From: Mycobacterium sp. D16Q13
Lineage (GTDB): Bacteria; Actinomycetota; Actinomycetes; Mycobacteriales; Mycobacteriaceae
Assembly: GCF_002013375.1 (NCBI RefSeq)
Contig: NZ_MAEW01000011.1
Coordinates: 248,001 to 312,000, forward strand
Direction: 5' to 3'
Length of the DNA stretch: 64,000 nucleotides
Shown: piece by piece, positions 37,720-46,363 of the stretch
How the letters are laid out: each line of letters starts with the position of its first letter
How positions within the stretch are numbered: position 1 is the stretch's first letter
Made by a program: the position numbers and the translations under genes
Notes under the pieces: generated by a model
Told to the model about the DNA's origin: nothing
Database searches by the model: none
What the model saw: the letters and a program-made list of their open reading frames with translations, nothing else

Positions 37720-39339
37720 CTAGAAGGCTCGTACGTTGCCGACGGACCGAACCGGACATTGCGGCTTGTGCTCATCATCCGGTTGTGGTGGGAGTAGCGA
37801 CTCTTTCAGCGGTGTCAGCGGGTCACTATCGCCCGGGCGATACCACGGCACCTCTTGGGCGGCGAGCCGTTTGTGAATGATGACCTCGGTGTCGCCTTTC
37901 GGCCGACAGAGGGTTCCATAGAGAAAGTGCGGTGCATCGACGTTCGCCGGAACCGGTTCGAGGTCAAGGCGGCCGAACAGCCGATGCAGCAGGACGACAG
38001 CATCGGTCAGGTAAAAGGTGCTGCCCGGACATCGGTGCGGATTGCGTCCTGTTACCCCGAATGCCAGGAATCCGTAGGGATCCGGCCGATTCTCCAGCCA
38101 CCGTTCCGGGCGGAATTGCTCTGGTTCGGGATATAGCTCCGCGTTCATGTGGACTGGGCTGCTCAGCGCGAAAACAAATGTGTTCTTGCGGATCCGGTAA
38201 CCGCCGACGGCGATGTCCTGCGTGGCCGGGTACGGGATAACCCCGGTGAGCGGAGATGCCATCCTCAGCGCTTCGATGTTGGCGGCCTGGGCATAGCGAT
38301 CGGTGACTGCGGCCCGGGCCTCGGCGACGACTTTGGCTCGGGGACCGGGGTTGTGCAGCAAGTATTGGACGGCCCAGTCATAAGCGAGAACCGACGTATC
38401 GTGGCCGGCCACAATGAAGGTTCTGATTGTGTCCCTCAGTTGTTTGTTGGTCCACGTGGGGTTTTCGGCGTCGCCGTAGGCGATGAGCCGTGCAGCTGCG
38501 CTGTCGTTCGGTTGCGCGCGCAGTTCGGCAATCTTTCGGTCGATGAGTGCGTCGGTACGAGTGCGCAACCGATGAGCCTCGCGCGCAAGCAATCGCGGCG
38601 GGATATCTGGACGGCCGGTGAAGTCCCGTGGGCCACCGCGTCGGCGCAAGGTGAGCGCACCGGCGAGCATATAGGGGAGCAATCGTCCGCCGAAGGGCTT
38701 GGCGTAGTACTGCTGGGCCTCGTACAGGGCCGCTTTAAGTTCGTCGAGATCGTCACAGTCCCAGCCGAATACAACGCGCAGGATGACTTCCTGGGTGAAG
38801 CGGGTATGAAAGTCGTGCAGGCCGACCGCAGTGCCGAGCGGGAGCTCGTCGATCATTTCGTCGAGTACGGTGCCCATGCCGTGCCGGTAGCCTTCGACAC
38901 GGGTCGGGGTTAACTCGGCCGCGACGGCGCGTCGAGCGCGCACATGGGATCGCCCACTGAGGAGAAACGGGCTCTGCCCGCCGAGCACATAGATCAGCGC
39001 CTTCTTCCACGCCTCATGGTCCAGCGCTCCCGGTGGCTGGTGGTACAGCTCGCGAACTAGTTGGGGGTCGGTAATGATGACGGTTTCACCGGCAAAATCA
39101 TCCATGAAGGATTCAGCGAAGTACCCTTTCAGCGGTTGCGGCAGCTGAGGAAAGGGCATTCGGTAAATTGGCCCGGCATCACGCAGAGCCAGTACCGGTA
39201 TAGCCGTCTGCCCCGCGAAGGCCTTCAAGAAATTGATCAACAGCGGAATGTCGCGCAGCCTCCTGGGCGCCAGCGGGAGTTCGTTGACCGGCCTCGAGGC
39301 ATGTGCGGTATCCGTGGGTGTACGCATGGACGTCGTCAT
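37720..39339 (-). CDS. cytochrome P450 with altered heme-binding loop (second of a tandem pair)
   Basis: 539 residues, paralogous to the adjacent P450 over its full length. The I-helix AGHDTS, the ExxR motif in NIEALRM, and FRPERWLENRPD are intact. The heme loop reads FGVTGRNPHRCPG: relative to the partner's FGAGPHRCPG there is a three-residue insertion, and the conserved glycine four residues before the cysteine is Asn. The thiolate cysteine is kept. Such loop changes occur in P450s with unusual chemistry, but activity is unproven. The start has AAGGGA upstream. It begins 94 bases after the thioesterase stop. Confidence 0.9.
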   Translation of the reverse strand: MTTSMRTPTDTAHASRPVNELPLAPRRLRDIPLLINFLKAFAGQTAIPVLALRDAGPIYRMPFPQLPQPLKGYFAESFMDDFAGETVIITDPQLVRELYHQPPGALDHEAWKKALIYVLGGQSPFLLSGRSHVRARRAVAAELTPTRVEGYRHGMGTVLDEMIDELPLGTAVGLHDFHTRFTQEVILRVVFGWDCDDLDELKAALYEAQQYYAKPFGGRLLPYMLAGALTLRRRGGPRDFTGRPDIPPRLLAREAHRLRTRTDALIDRKIAELRAQPNDSAAARLIAYGDAENPTWTNKQLRDTIRTFIVAGHDTSVLAYDWAVQYLLHNPGPRAKVVAEARAAVTDRYAQAANIEALRMASPLTGVIPYPATQDIAVGGYRIRKNTFVFALSSPVHMNAELYPEPEQFRPERWLENRPDPYGFLAFGVTGRNPHRCPGSTFYLTDAVVLLHRLFGRLDLEPVPANVDAPHFLYGTLCRPKGDTEVIIHKRLAAQEVPWYRPGDSDPLTPLKESLLPPQPDDEHKPQCPVRSVGNVRAF

Positions 39340-39433
39340 AGGAGTATCCCTTGATAGACAAAGGGCTCTGAATTTTCCTGTGGAACTGGCACTTTAATAT
39401 TCCTCTTATCCACTCTGTCGCCAATGAGTATGT

Positions 39434-39979
39434 TCACCAAGAGATTCCGTCCGCAGCTCCGCGTTTCGCTGAATCTTCGATCTGGGCGCGGCTGATGTCC
39501 GCGCCGAGCGGCACCACGCAATCCACGAGTTCACGTGGCCACGGGCAGGGCTCCATGCGGCCGTCGACGTGGCGGGCGCTCGCCCATATCTGCTCTCCCT
39601 TGGCCACGAGCTCACCGCCCTTTTCACCAGGAACGCCAATCCGCTCAAAGCGGTACTCCCCCTTCATCAGATGCATCCGAACCCAAGGCACGGTCAATCT
39701 GATGGCGACGAGGTCGCCGAAGTGCAACTCCGCGATGAACTCGCAGCTGCAAGACTGGGTGAGCATCACGTAGTCACCGGAGATATCCGAGCTGAAAACC
39801 GGGGCGCCGAGCTGTCCACATTGCTCGCGGCATTGGCCTTGCCAATCGATCAGACGCGCGTAGTAGACCGGCCCCACGGCACTTGTGTCCCCCGCAGTGA
39901 CACGGTGTTCGATGGTGAACCACGACTGCTGTGGCCGCGACCGCCCCTGTACCGGTATTTGAAGCAATGCCGAACTCAT
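39434..39979 (-). CDS. hotdog-fold thioesterase of the enediyne biosynthesis type
   Basis: 181 residues from ATG 39979; ATGA overlaps the stop of the polyketide synthase, so the two are translationally coupled. VGPVYYARLIDWQGQCRE is the signature of enediyne thioesterases (CalE7, SgcE10 and DynE7 family), which release the polyene from the ACP of the iterative synthase. In CalE7 the catalytic residues are reported to be an Asn and an Arg; the Arg (in QCRE) is present, but the Asn-equivalent position appears to be Ser (in DTSAVG). The last 40 residues beyond the hotdog domain are unusual. Confidence 0.82.
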   Translation of the reverse strand: MSSALLQIPVQGRSRPQQSWFTIEHRVTAGDTSAVGPVYYARLIDWQGQCREQCGQLGAPVFSSDISGDYVMLTQSCSCEFIAELHFGDLVAIRLTVPWVRMHLMKGEYRFERIGVPGEKGGELVAKGEQIWASARHVDGRMEPCPWPRELVDCVVPLGADISRAQIEDSAKRGAADGISW

Positions 39980-42900
39980 GAGTACCACTCCTGATAGGGG
40001 ATTTCGGATGGGAGGTAGTCAATCGGGTGGATAGTCAAGTTGGTGACCGTGAGCAGCGTGCGCCCATCGGCCGACGCCACGGCGCGGCCACACGCGGCGT
40101 CGTACGACAGGTCGACGCCTGCCGGATACCGTTCAGCGAGTGTCACATCGGTGCACGCAGCGTAGAAGTCGATACGTTCGGCGGCGGTGGGCACGGCCAT
40201 GATCTGAGTGCCGTCGGGCTGCGGCGGGTAGCCGAAGAGCCGAAGTGTCGAGTCGAGAACCAACGCCGGGAATCGCAACCGTGCAAAGATACTGTTCGCC
40301 TGAGCATGTGGGCGGCAGATGGCGGATGCACCGGCCGAATCACTCGCAGAGCGATGGAGTGTGCGCCAGACACCGGATAGTTGCGCCGAAACATCCGGCC
40401 GAACCGCCGGGTCGTCCTCCAATAGCGGCGCGCTCCGGACGGCCTGCGCCGGTGGAGACGTGGAGAACCGACCAAGATGTACCCGAACCCTGCAGTGCAA
40501 CCGATCGGGTACCAGTACCCGACCATCCCGCGTAACGACATCGGAACGAAGTTCAATCCAGACATCCTCCGGGCCAATGGTTTCAGCGGTAACCCGGCAC
40601 ATGGCGGCGGGCACGTCGGCATAGACCGGTGCAGCGATCTGCAGGTCACTGAAGCCAGTGACCTCTAGCTCTGGATTCAGTGACGATGCGGCTTCGGCCG
40701 CCATGGCCAGCATCATCACGGCGGGCAGCACGGGCCTGCCGTCAAAGAGATGCTCTGCCAGGTAGCCGTCGCGCGTCGAGCTCGGGCACCAAACCCACTC
40801 GGCGGCAGCCCTTGTAGTCGGTTCAACAGGATCCAGGAGCGGTCCGGACTGCTCACGTTCGCATCCCCCGTCCGGGACGGCGTCGGCGAACGCCGGTGAG
40901 ATTCCGTAGAAGGGAACCGGATCCAACGGATGCGGCACCGCCAGTTCCGAGAGCATTAACGCCGCGCCATGGTCGTTGGTGATACCCGTGAATTTGTACT
41001 GCCGACTCAGCTGCTCGGCGATATCACGCACCATTCCCGTTTCGGTCCACAACCCCCATGCGGGAGTGAACTCGTTCCCATCTTCGTACCTTGCTGCCGC
41101 ACAGAGATATTCGTTCGCCGACACATAGTCGGTATCGCCACCACAGCCCAGCAGGGCACTGCCCGAGCCAAAGTTGCACCACAGGGCCGGCGGCGGGTCG
41201 CTGAACGCCTCTTTGAGGTGGTGGTAGCCCGCCACCTTGATATCTCGGACGGCGCGGAATTCGTCTATCGGCTTGTGAGAAACACTGGCAGAGTGGATTC
41301 GTCCGGCACCGTGAATGAGAAAGTCGACACGGTCATGCCGGGTGCGCACGGTCTTGGCCGCGCGCTGCACCTGCTCGCGGTCGCGCACATCGCACACCAG
41401 ATAGTGGACATTCTCGACACCGCACAGATGCTCGAGCAGACGCAGTGTTCGCCGGATCTCGCGTGCGCGCAGTAATGCCTCGAACCTGGCGTTCAGGGAA
41501 ATTATCGTTGCGGTGGAATCGATCTCCCGTTCACGTGCCAGGAACTCGGCGCGCCTTGCGGCGAGCTCCCCTTCGCCGGCGGTCAGGATGTCAGCGGGCA
41601 CCGCATCGTCGGGCGTCGTACCTAATAGCCACACCACCGGCCGCGCCCGTGACGCCAACGCGGTCACGACCGCGGCTGTCGCGCCCCGCGCCCCTCCGGT
41701 AGCCACGATCACCGGCTGGCGCTCCCACGGGAGACGACCGCCACGGCGCGATTCAGGAAGAGGTGCGGCACATAGTTTTTCGATATAGCGCAGTCCCTGG
41801 CGGTAGTACACGACTGCCCGGTCACGCGCGCTCGCGGATTCGGCGGCAACCTGCTCCAGTGCCGTCCTGAGCGCTGCATCCGTCACGACGGCGAACACCG
41901 GGTTTGGTATCTCGTGTGCGAGGGCACGCACGAAGCCGGTGATAAGGGTCATGTATGGATGAATACTCTCGCGGCGCAGCGGGTCCAGGAGCAGCGCCGT
42001 CACCGTGCTATCTGCTGGTGGTTTCTCCCCCAGCGCGGCAGCGGCCACCAGCGCACACTCCTGCAGAGCCAACAGCTCTGGTGCCGGCGGTGCAGGCCAC
42101 ACGGATCCGGGTACCCGCACCGACGCCACAATCAGCAGCCGCCGGAAGCGAGTACCCATTGCCGCCATCGCAGCGTCAATAGCTGCCTGTGGCCCGTCAT
42201 CCGCCAGTATCAGTACATCATCGCTACCAACGCCCGCCGCAGCGGTGCACACTATCGGCGCGCCAGCAGCACACGCGAATTGCGCAAGCTGTTGCGCGAT
42301 TTCAGCGCTATGGGTGAGCACCAGTGTGCCGGGCTCGATTGCTGGCAGGCGTTCGTGGACCGGCTGCGCGTCGGCGCGCCGTAAAACCATCACCGAACGC
42401 TCAGGGAGCGATACGGCCGGGCCGGTTTCAGCACCGGCCGGTTCGACCCGAACCAGCGGTGCAGGGTCCAGGTTGTGCACGGTGATCGGATCCCGGTGCC
42501 CCATGCCGACGGCCCGCAGCACCGCAAGAGCGCCATCCGCACCCAAGTAACACCGCTGCACAGCTCCTGGTACACCGATATGACGTCCTGTGCGCGCAGC
42601 ATCCGTGCGGAGGATCGCCCGAATAGGCCAACCACTCTTCTCGGCGACCGAGCGACGTGTAAGTGCCAGCATTACCGCACCTTCGGCGAGTTCATCGGGC
42701 GCGAGCCCACTGAGGCCGGCCATGAACTCGGTGCTATGCCCGTTCAGCCCAATAACTATGGCGAAATCTAGTTCCCCCGATGACAGATACCGCTCGGCGG
42801 CGTGCAGGGCTCCCTGCGTGGATGATCGTCCGCAATCGACGTTCATCGCCATGCCGCCCAGCCGATACCGATTCACCACCATCGAGGAGATGATGTTGGT

Positions 42901-44712
42901 GAGCTGACCTGTCATGCTCCTTTCATTCGCTTCGGGCAGCTTGGTGTTCAACGTGGCCAGCTCGGCTTCCAACTGCGACATGTCTTCCGGCGTGTCCGCC
43001 AGCGCGGCACGTAGATCGTCGGCGCCCACCCGCACGGAGTACTCGACCATGGCCCGGGTGGGGCCGGTGTGGCCAGTGAAAACACCAGTACGCTCACATG
43101 TTTCGCTCCACAGCTCGCCGTGTTGGCCGACGAAGTCGCGAACGACCGCGAGCCCCATCAGATGAGTCCGGTCGATACTGCGCGCATTGACCGGCGGCAT
43201 ACGCAACTCCGAAATCGGCGGCAGCGGGTAGTCGGGACCGAATGACCGGGATGGTGCGACCCCGTCGCCACACAGCCAGTGGGTGATCTCATCCTGCGAT
43301 ACGGAGCCAGGGAAATGCACCGAACTACCGACCAACACCATGGGGTCGTCCAGGACAGCACCCGCACCGCGCCTCGGCGCGGACAGCGGTGGCTCGCTTT
43401 CTGAGTCCGGTGCCTGTACCAACAGATGAGCGTTGGTGCCGCCGAAACCGTACGCACATACGCCAGCAATACGGCGCGCCGCTGGTGACGCGGACCAGGA
43501 CACAGACTCAGTCGGAACCACGATCCGGTCGGTACGGGCGGTTGACGGAAACTCAGTGAAATAGCGTTCGCCGGGAATTTCGCCGTGTCGCATTGCCAGC
43601 ACCGCATGAATCACGTTGAAAGCCCCGGCAGCCCAGGCGCCGTGCCCAATGAGTGGCTTGTTCGAGGTGCACCACGTTTGGCCGGAGCCGGCTGCACCTG
43701 TCAGTGTTTCCAGCTCCACATCATCGCCCACCCTGGTACCGGTACCGTGCGCGACGAACCACGTAACGGCCTCGGGCTCGACCGCGTTCACCGATCGCGC
43801 CCGGTCCACTGCTCGGCGCTGCCCCTTCGGCGACGAGGCCATGACGCTGCCCTCACCGTCCGCAGATCCGCCGAATCCAGCCAGCAGCCCCAGGATTTCA
43901 TCGCCGTCGGCCAACGCGCATTCGCGCCGCTTGAGAGCGACTACCGCGGCGGCGTCGGAGAACAGCACTCCGGCGGCGTCGGTGTCGAATGCCCTGATCT
44001 CGCCTGTGGTCGATAGGCCCCGTAGCTTCGCGAACAGCACCATGTCACGACGCGAACCGATGTTGGCACCGCCGCACAACACGACGTCACGCTCGCCTGC
44101 CAGCAGGCTCTTGACGCCGAGATCGACGGCATACAACGAGGACGAACACGCCGTGTCTACCACGAGCACATCGCTGTCCTCCGGCAATAGATCCCGGCAG
44201 GCCGCACGCACCATGCGGTCCGGGAAGGCATCCACCGCCCGCCCGGGTGCGTGCCGGTACCTCCCTCGCAGGGCTTCCGATGAGGACCGCTGAGCGGCCC
44301 GGGCAGTGGCCATCAGAATGGCGTCTTCCAGTGCGAGTCCACCTGGCTGAGCACCGATGTAGGCGCCCAGCCGATCGCCCTGGTTGATCGTGAGCGAGTC
44401 CATCGCCTGCAGCAGGCTATGGCGCAGGAGGACAGCGGTACGGTCTGCCCCGCCCCAATAGCCCAGGGCTTGTTCCTTTGCCAAGTCTGGGTGAGGATCG
44501 AAGTCACCCAGGAAACCTCCGACGCGGACGTAGGTTTTGTCTGGCGTTGACGGGTCCGGGTGGAACCAGTGGTCGAGGTCTATGTGGCTGGGTTCGCGCA
44601 GAGTGTTCCGCGAACCGCAGAGCACTCGCCAGAAGTCCTGCGGGCTGCTGACACCGGGCGCGACCAAACCCATACCAACCACCGCGACGCTGCCCTGCGA
44701 GGTTGTGGTCAC
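39976..44712 (-). CDS. iterative type I polyketide synthase: KS, degenerate KS, KR, DH
   Basis: 1578 residues from GTG 44712, overlapping the upstream stop (GTGA). Residues 7-435 form a ketosynthase with Cys189 (VDTACSSSLYAV), His322 (AHGTGT) and His357 (NKPLIGHGAW). Residues about 455-760 form a second ketosynthase-like domain where the active-site region reads NVDCGRSSTQGAL, with Arg629 in place of the cysteine, like a chain-length-factor. A ketoreductase (TGGARGA at 1005-1011, Tyr1196 and Asn1200) and a dehydratase (HLFDGRPVLP with His1321, and Asp1487) follow. AT and ACP are on the neighbouring protein. There is no ER domain, so a polyene-type product is expected. Confidence 0.88.
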   Translation of the reverse strand: MTTTSQGSVAVVGMGLVAPGVSSPQDFWRVLCGSRNTLREPSHIDLDHWFHPDPSTPDKTYVRVGGFLGDFDPHPDLAKEQALGYWGGADRTAVLLRHSLLQAMDSLTINQGDRLGAYIGAQPGGLALEDAILMATARAAQRSSSEALRGRYRHAPGRAVDAFPDRMVRAACRDLLPEDSDVLVVDTACSSSLYAVDLGVKSLLAGERDVVLCGGANIGSRRDMVLFAKLRGLSTTGEIRAFDTDAAGVLFSDAAAVVALKRRECALADGDEILGLLAGFGGSADGEGSVMASSPKGQRRAVDRARSVNAVEPEAVTWFVAHGTGTRVGDDVELETLTGAAGSGQTWCTSNKPLIGHGAWAAGAFNVIHAVLAMRHGEIPGERYFTEFPSTARTDRIVVPTESVSWSASPAARRIAGVCAYGFGGTNAHLLVQAPDSESEPPLSAPRRGAGAVLDDPMVLVGSSVHFPGSVSQDEITHWLCGDGVAPSRSFGPDYPLPPISELRMPPVNARSIDRTHLMGLAVVRDFVGQHGELWSETCERTGVFTGHTGPTRAMVEYSVRVGADDLRAALADTPEDMSQLEAELATLNTKLPEANERSMTGQLTNIISSMVVNRYRLGGMAMNVDCGRSSTQGALHAAERYLSSGELDFAIVIGLNGHSTEFMAGLSGLAPDELAEGAVMLALTRRSVAEKSGWPIRAILRTDAARTGRHIGVPGAVQRCYLGADGALAVLRAVGMGHRDPITVHNLDPAPLVRVEPAGAETGPAVSLPERSVMVLRRADAQPVHERLPAIEPGTLVLTHSAEIAQQLAQFACAAGAPIVCTAAAGVGSDDVLILADDGPQAAIDAAMAAMGTRFRRLLIVASVRVPGSVWPAPPAPELLALQECALVAAAALGEKPPADSTVTALLLDPLRRESIHPYMTLITGFVRALAHEIPNPVFAVVTDAALRTALEQVAAESASARDRAVVYYRQGLRYIEKLCAAPLPESRRGGRLPWERQPVIVATGGARGATAAVVTALASRARPVVWLLGTTPDDAVPADILTAGEGELAARRAEFLAREREIDSTATIISLNARFEALLRAREIRRTLRLLEHLCGVENVHYLVCDVRDREQVQRAAKTVRTRHDRVDFLIHGAGRIHSASVSHKPIDEFRAVRDIKVAGYHHLKEAFSDPPPALWCNFGSGSALLGCGGDTDYVSANEYLCAAARYEDGNEFTPAWGLWTETGMVRDIAEQLSRQYKFTGITNDHGAALMLSELAVPHPLDPVPFYGISPAFADAVPDGGCEREQSGPLLDPVEPTTRAAAEWVWCPSSTRDGYLAEHLFDGRPVLPAVMMLAMAAEAASSLNPELEVTGFSDLQIAAPVYADVPAAMCRVTAETIGPEDVWIELRSDVVTRDGRVLVPDRLHCRVRVHLGRFSTSPPAQAVRSAPLLEDDPAVRPDVSAQLSGVWRTLHRSASDSAGASAICRPHAQANSIFARLRFPALVLDSTLRLFGYPPQPDGTQIMAVPTAAERIDFYAACTDVTLAERYPAGVDLSYDAACGRAVASADGRTLLTVTNLTIHPIDYLPSEIPYQEWYS

Positions 44713-46043
44713 ACTGATGCTCCGTTTCTCCCAAGGGTCTCCATCAGCCCTGCCAGGTCCGGAATCGTGTTGTAGTCCCGCATACGCATCTCGGCCGGTG
44801 GGGTCGGCAAGTTGAACTCGTCCAGCAGGCGTACCAGCAGTTCGGTCTTCTTCACCGAGGCGATGCCGAGGTCGGCCTCCAGATGCGCGTCGTCGGTGAA
44901 CACGTCTTCGGGATATCCGAGCGAGGCGGCAAACAAGGCTCGGAGCCGAGCCAGCAGTGCCTCCCGGCCGGGTAATGCTGATGTTCCAACACCATTTGCC
45001 GGCATCACTGCCGGTGCCGCACCGTTCGTCGCCCCCGCAATTTCCGTGGACGGCCGCACTAGGTGAAGGTCGCGAGGAGACGCCGGCGCTGTCACGCCCG
45101 AGAGAACGTCCAGAATCTCGACGGCACTGCGCGCCACCGGAGGCGGTCCCAGCAATGTGACGCCGGCCGGAAGACTCTCACGGGCCGAATCTGTCAGCAC
45201 CGAACGCACCCCCACTTCGATGAATGTCCGCACCCCGCAGTCGTCGTACAACGTCCTGATTGCGTGGAGATAGTTCACCGGGTCGGTCAGATGCCGTTCG
45301 ACAATTCGACGAGCGTCGGCTGCGTGGTCCACGAACCGCCCGAGTATGGGCGAATACACCCTAATCTTGGGGTCGGCGATCCGGTATGTCGCCGCGGCTT
45401 CCGCCACCAGATCGGCAGCACGCCGAAGGATTTGGTTGTGATGCGGGTAGCGCACCAGTAAGCGGGTTGCTTGCACACCGGCCGCGCGCGCCACCGCCTC
45501 GAGCCTCGGCAGTTCTTGATCAGATCCCGAAATAACGGTCTGTACTGGGGAATTCGATAGAGACACCGTTAGCGATAATCCACCCGCCGCACCACAAAGA
45601 TGACGAGCACGAGCGCTACCGGTCGCCAGCGCAACCAACCCGCCCGAGACGTTAAGCTCGGCCAGTGCGACTTCTCGTTCGCAAAGCACGCGCGCACCGT
45701 CTGCCACCGACAGCGCGCCAGCGGCTGCTAGCGCGGTAATCTCGCCGGTACTGTGCCCAAGCAACACGTCGCCTTCGGTTCCCCTGGCACACATCGCCTG
45801 GTACATCACATAACCGGAGACATAGGACGCCAGGTGCAAGAGCGTTGGCGTCTCGGCAAGCTTCTCGATTGACGCACCGTTTGGGTCCGTCAACGGCCCC
45901 GACACGGACCCAAGCCCGTAGTCGGCAGCAACCTTATCGACCTCGGCCAGGATCCCTACGGCACGGGGTGCATCCAGTGCCAACTGAGCGAACATGCCTG
46001 GCGCATAACCACCCAATCCTGGAAATTGAACAAGCGTTGTCAT
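44709..46043 (-). CDS. acyltransferase-ACP didomain protein
   Basis: 444 residues from ATG 46043, which has GGGAGG upstream. The acyltransferase spans residues 1-310, with Ser98 in GHSTGE and His in RYPHHNQ near residue 201. It loads extender units, probably malonyl; the specificity motif is not canonical. A Pro/Ala-rich linker follows, then an acyl carrier domain (about 365-440) with the phosphopantetheine serine Ser396 in DLGIASVKKTELL. This ACP sequence resembles PUFA and enediyne ACPs (LGIDSIK). No phosphopantetheinyl transferase is encoded nearby. Its stop overlaps the synthase GTG. Confidence 0.9.
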   Translation of the reverse strand: MTTLVQFPGLGGYAPGMFAQLALDAPRAVGILAEVDKVAADYGLGSVSGPLTDPNGASIEKLAETPTLLHLASYVSGYVMYQAMCARGTEGDVLLGHSTGEITALAAAGALSVADGARVLCEREVALAELNVSGGLVALATGSARARHLCGAAGGLSLTVSLSNSPVQTVISGSDQELPRLEAVARAAGVQATRLLVRYPHHNQILRRAADLVAEAAATYRIADPKIRVYSPILGRFVDHAADARRIVERHLTDPVNYLHAIRTLYDDCGVRTFIEVGVRSVLTDSARESLPAGVTLLGPPPVARSAVEILDVLSGVTAPASPRDLHLVRPSTEIAGATNGAAPAVMPANGVGTSALPGREALLARLRALFAASLGYPEDVFTDDAHLEADLGIASVKKTELLVRLLDEFNLPTPPAEMRMRDYNTIPDLAGLMETLGRNGASV

Positions 46044-46363
46044 CACATACCTCCCGAAGATCAATCCGTCTCGAGCAGCCACCGTATGCGGCGGCTACAC
46101 CCACTCGGCCAAAACACCTGGCGTGCAATGGAAGATTCGGCCTTGGGTAGACCGCAATTGGCAATCTCTGCCTGATAAGCCCGGACCCGCCAGGCCCAAG
46201 ATCGGCGTACGCAAGCTCCAAATTTCTCTTGAGAACCGACGGCCAAGGGAGTTGGACGGTGTATACGCACTCATCGAGCAGACACGCCGGGTTCACAGGC
46301 GATAGATCAAACCACCGAAATGGAACGCGTCCACACGTACCGCCGGGGAACTTTTGGTTCCGA
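46044..46363. other. intergenic region upstream of the AT-ACP gene
   Basis: 320 bases between the regulator's stop and the AT-ACP start, both on the minus strand. It should carry the promoter of the polyketide synthase operon. I see no gene, strong hairpin or clear palindrome here. Confidence 0.5.

Noticed and set aside
40027..44016. Several plus-strand open frames opposite the polyketide synthase
   Set aside because: They are fragmentary, antisense to clear KS, KR and DH domains, and carry no domain signatures.
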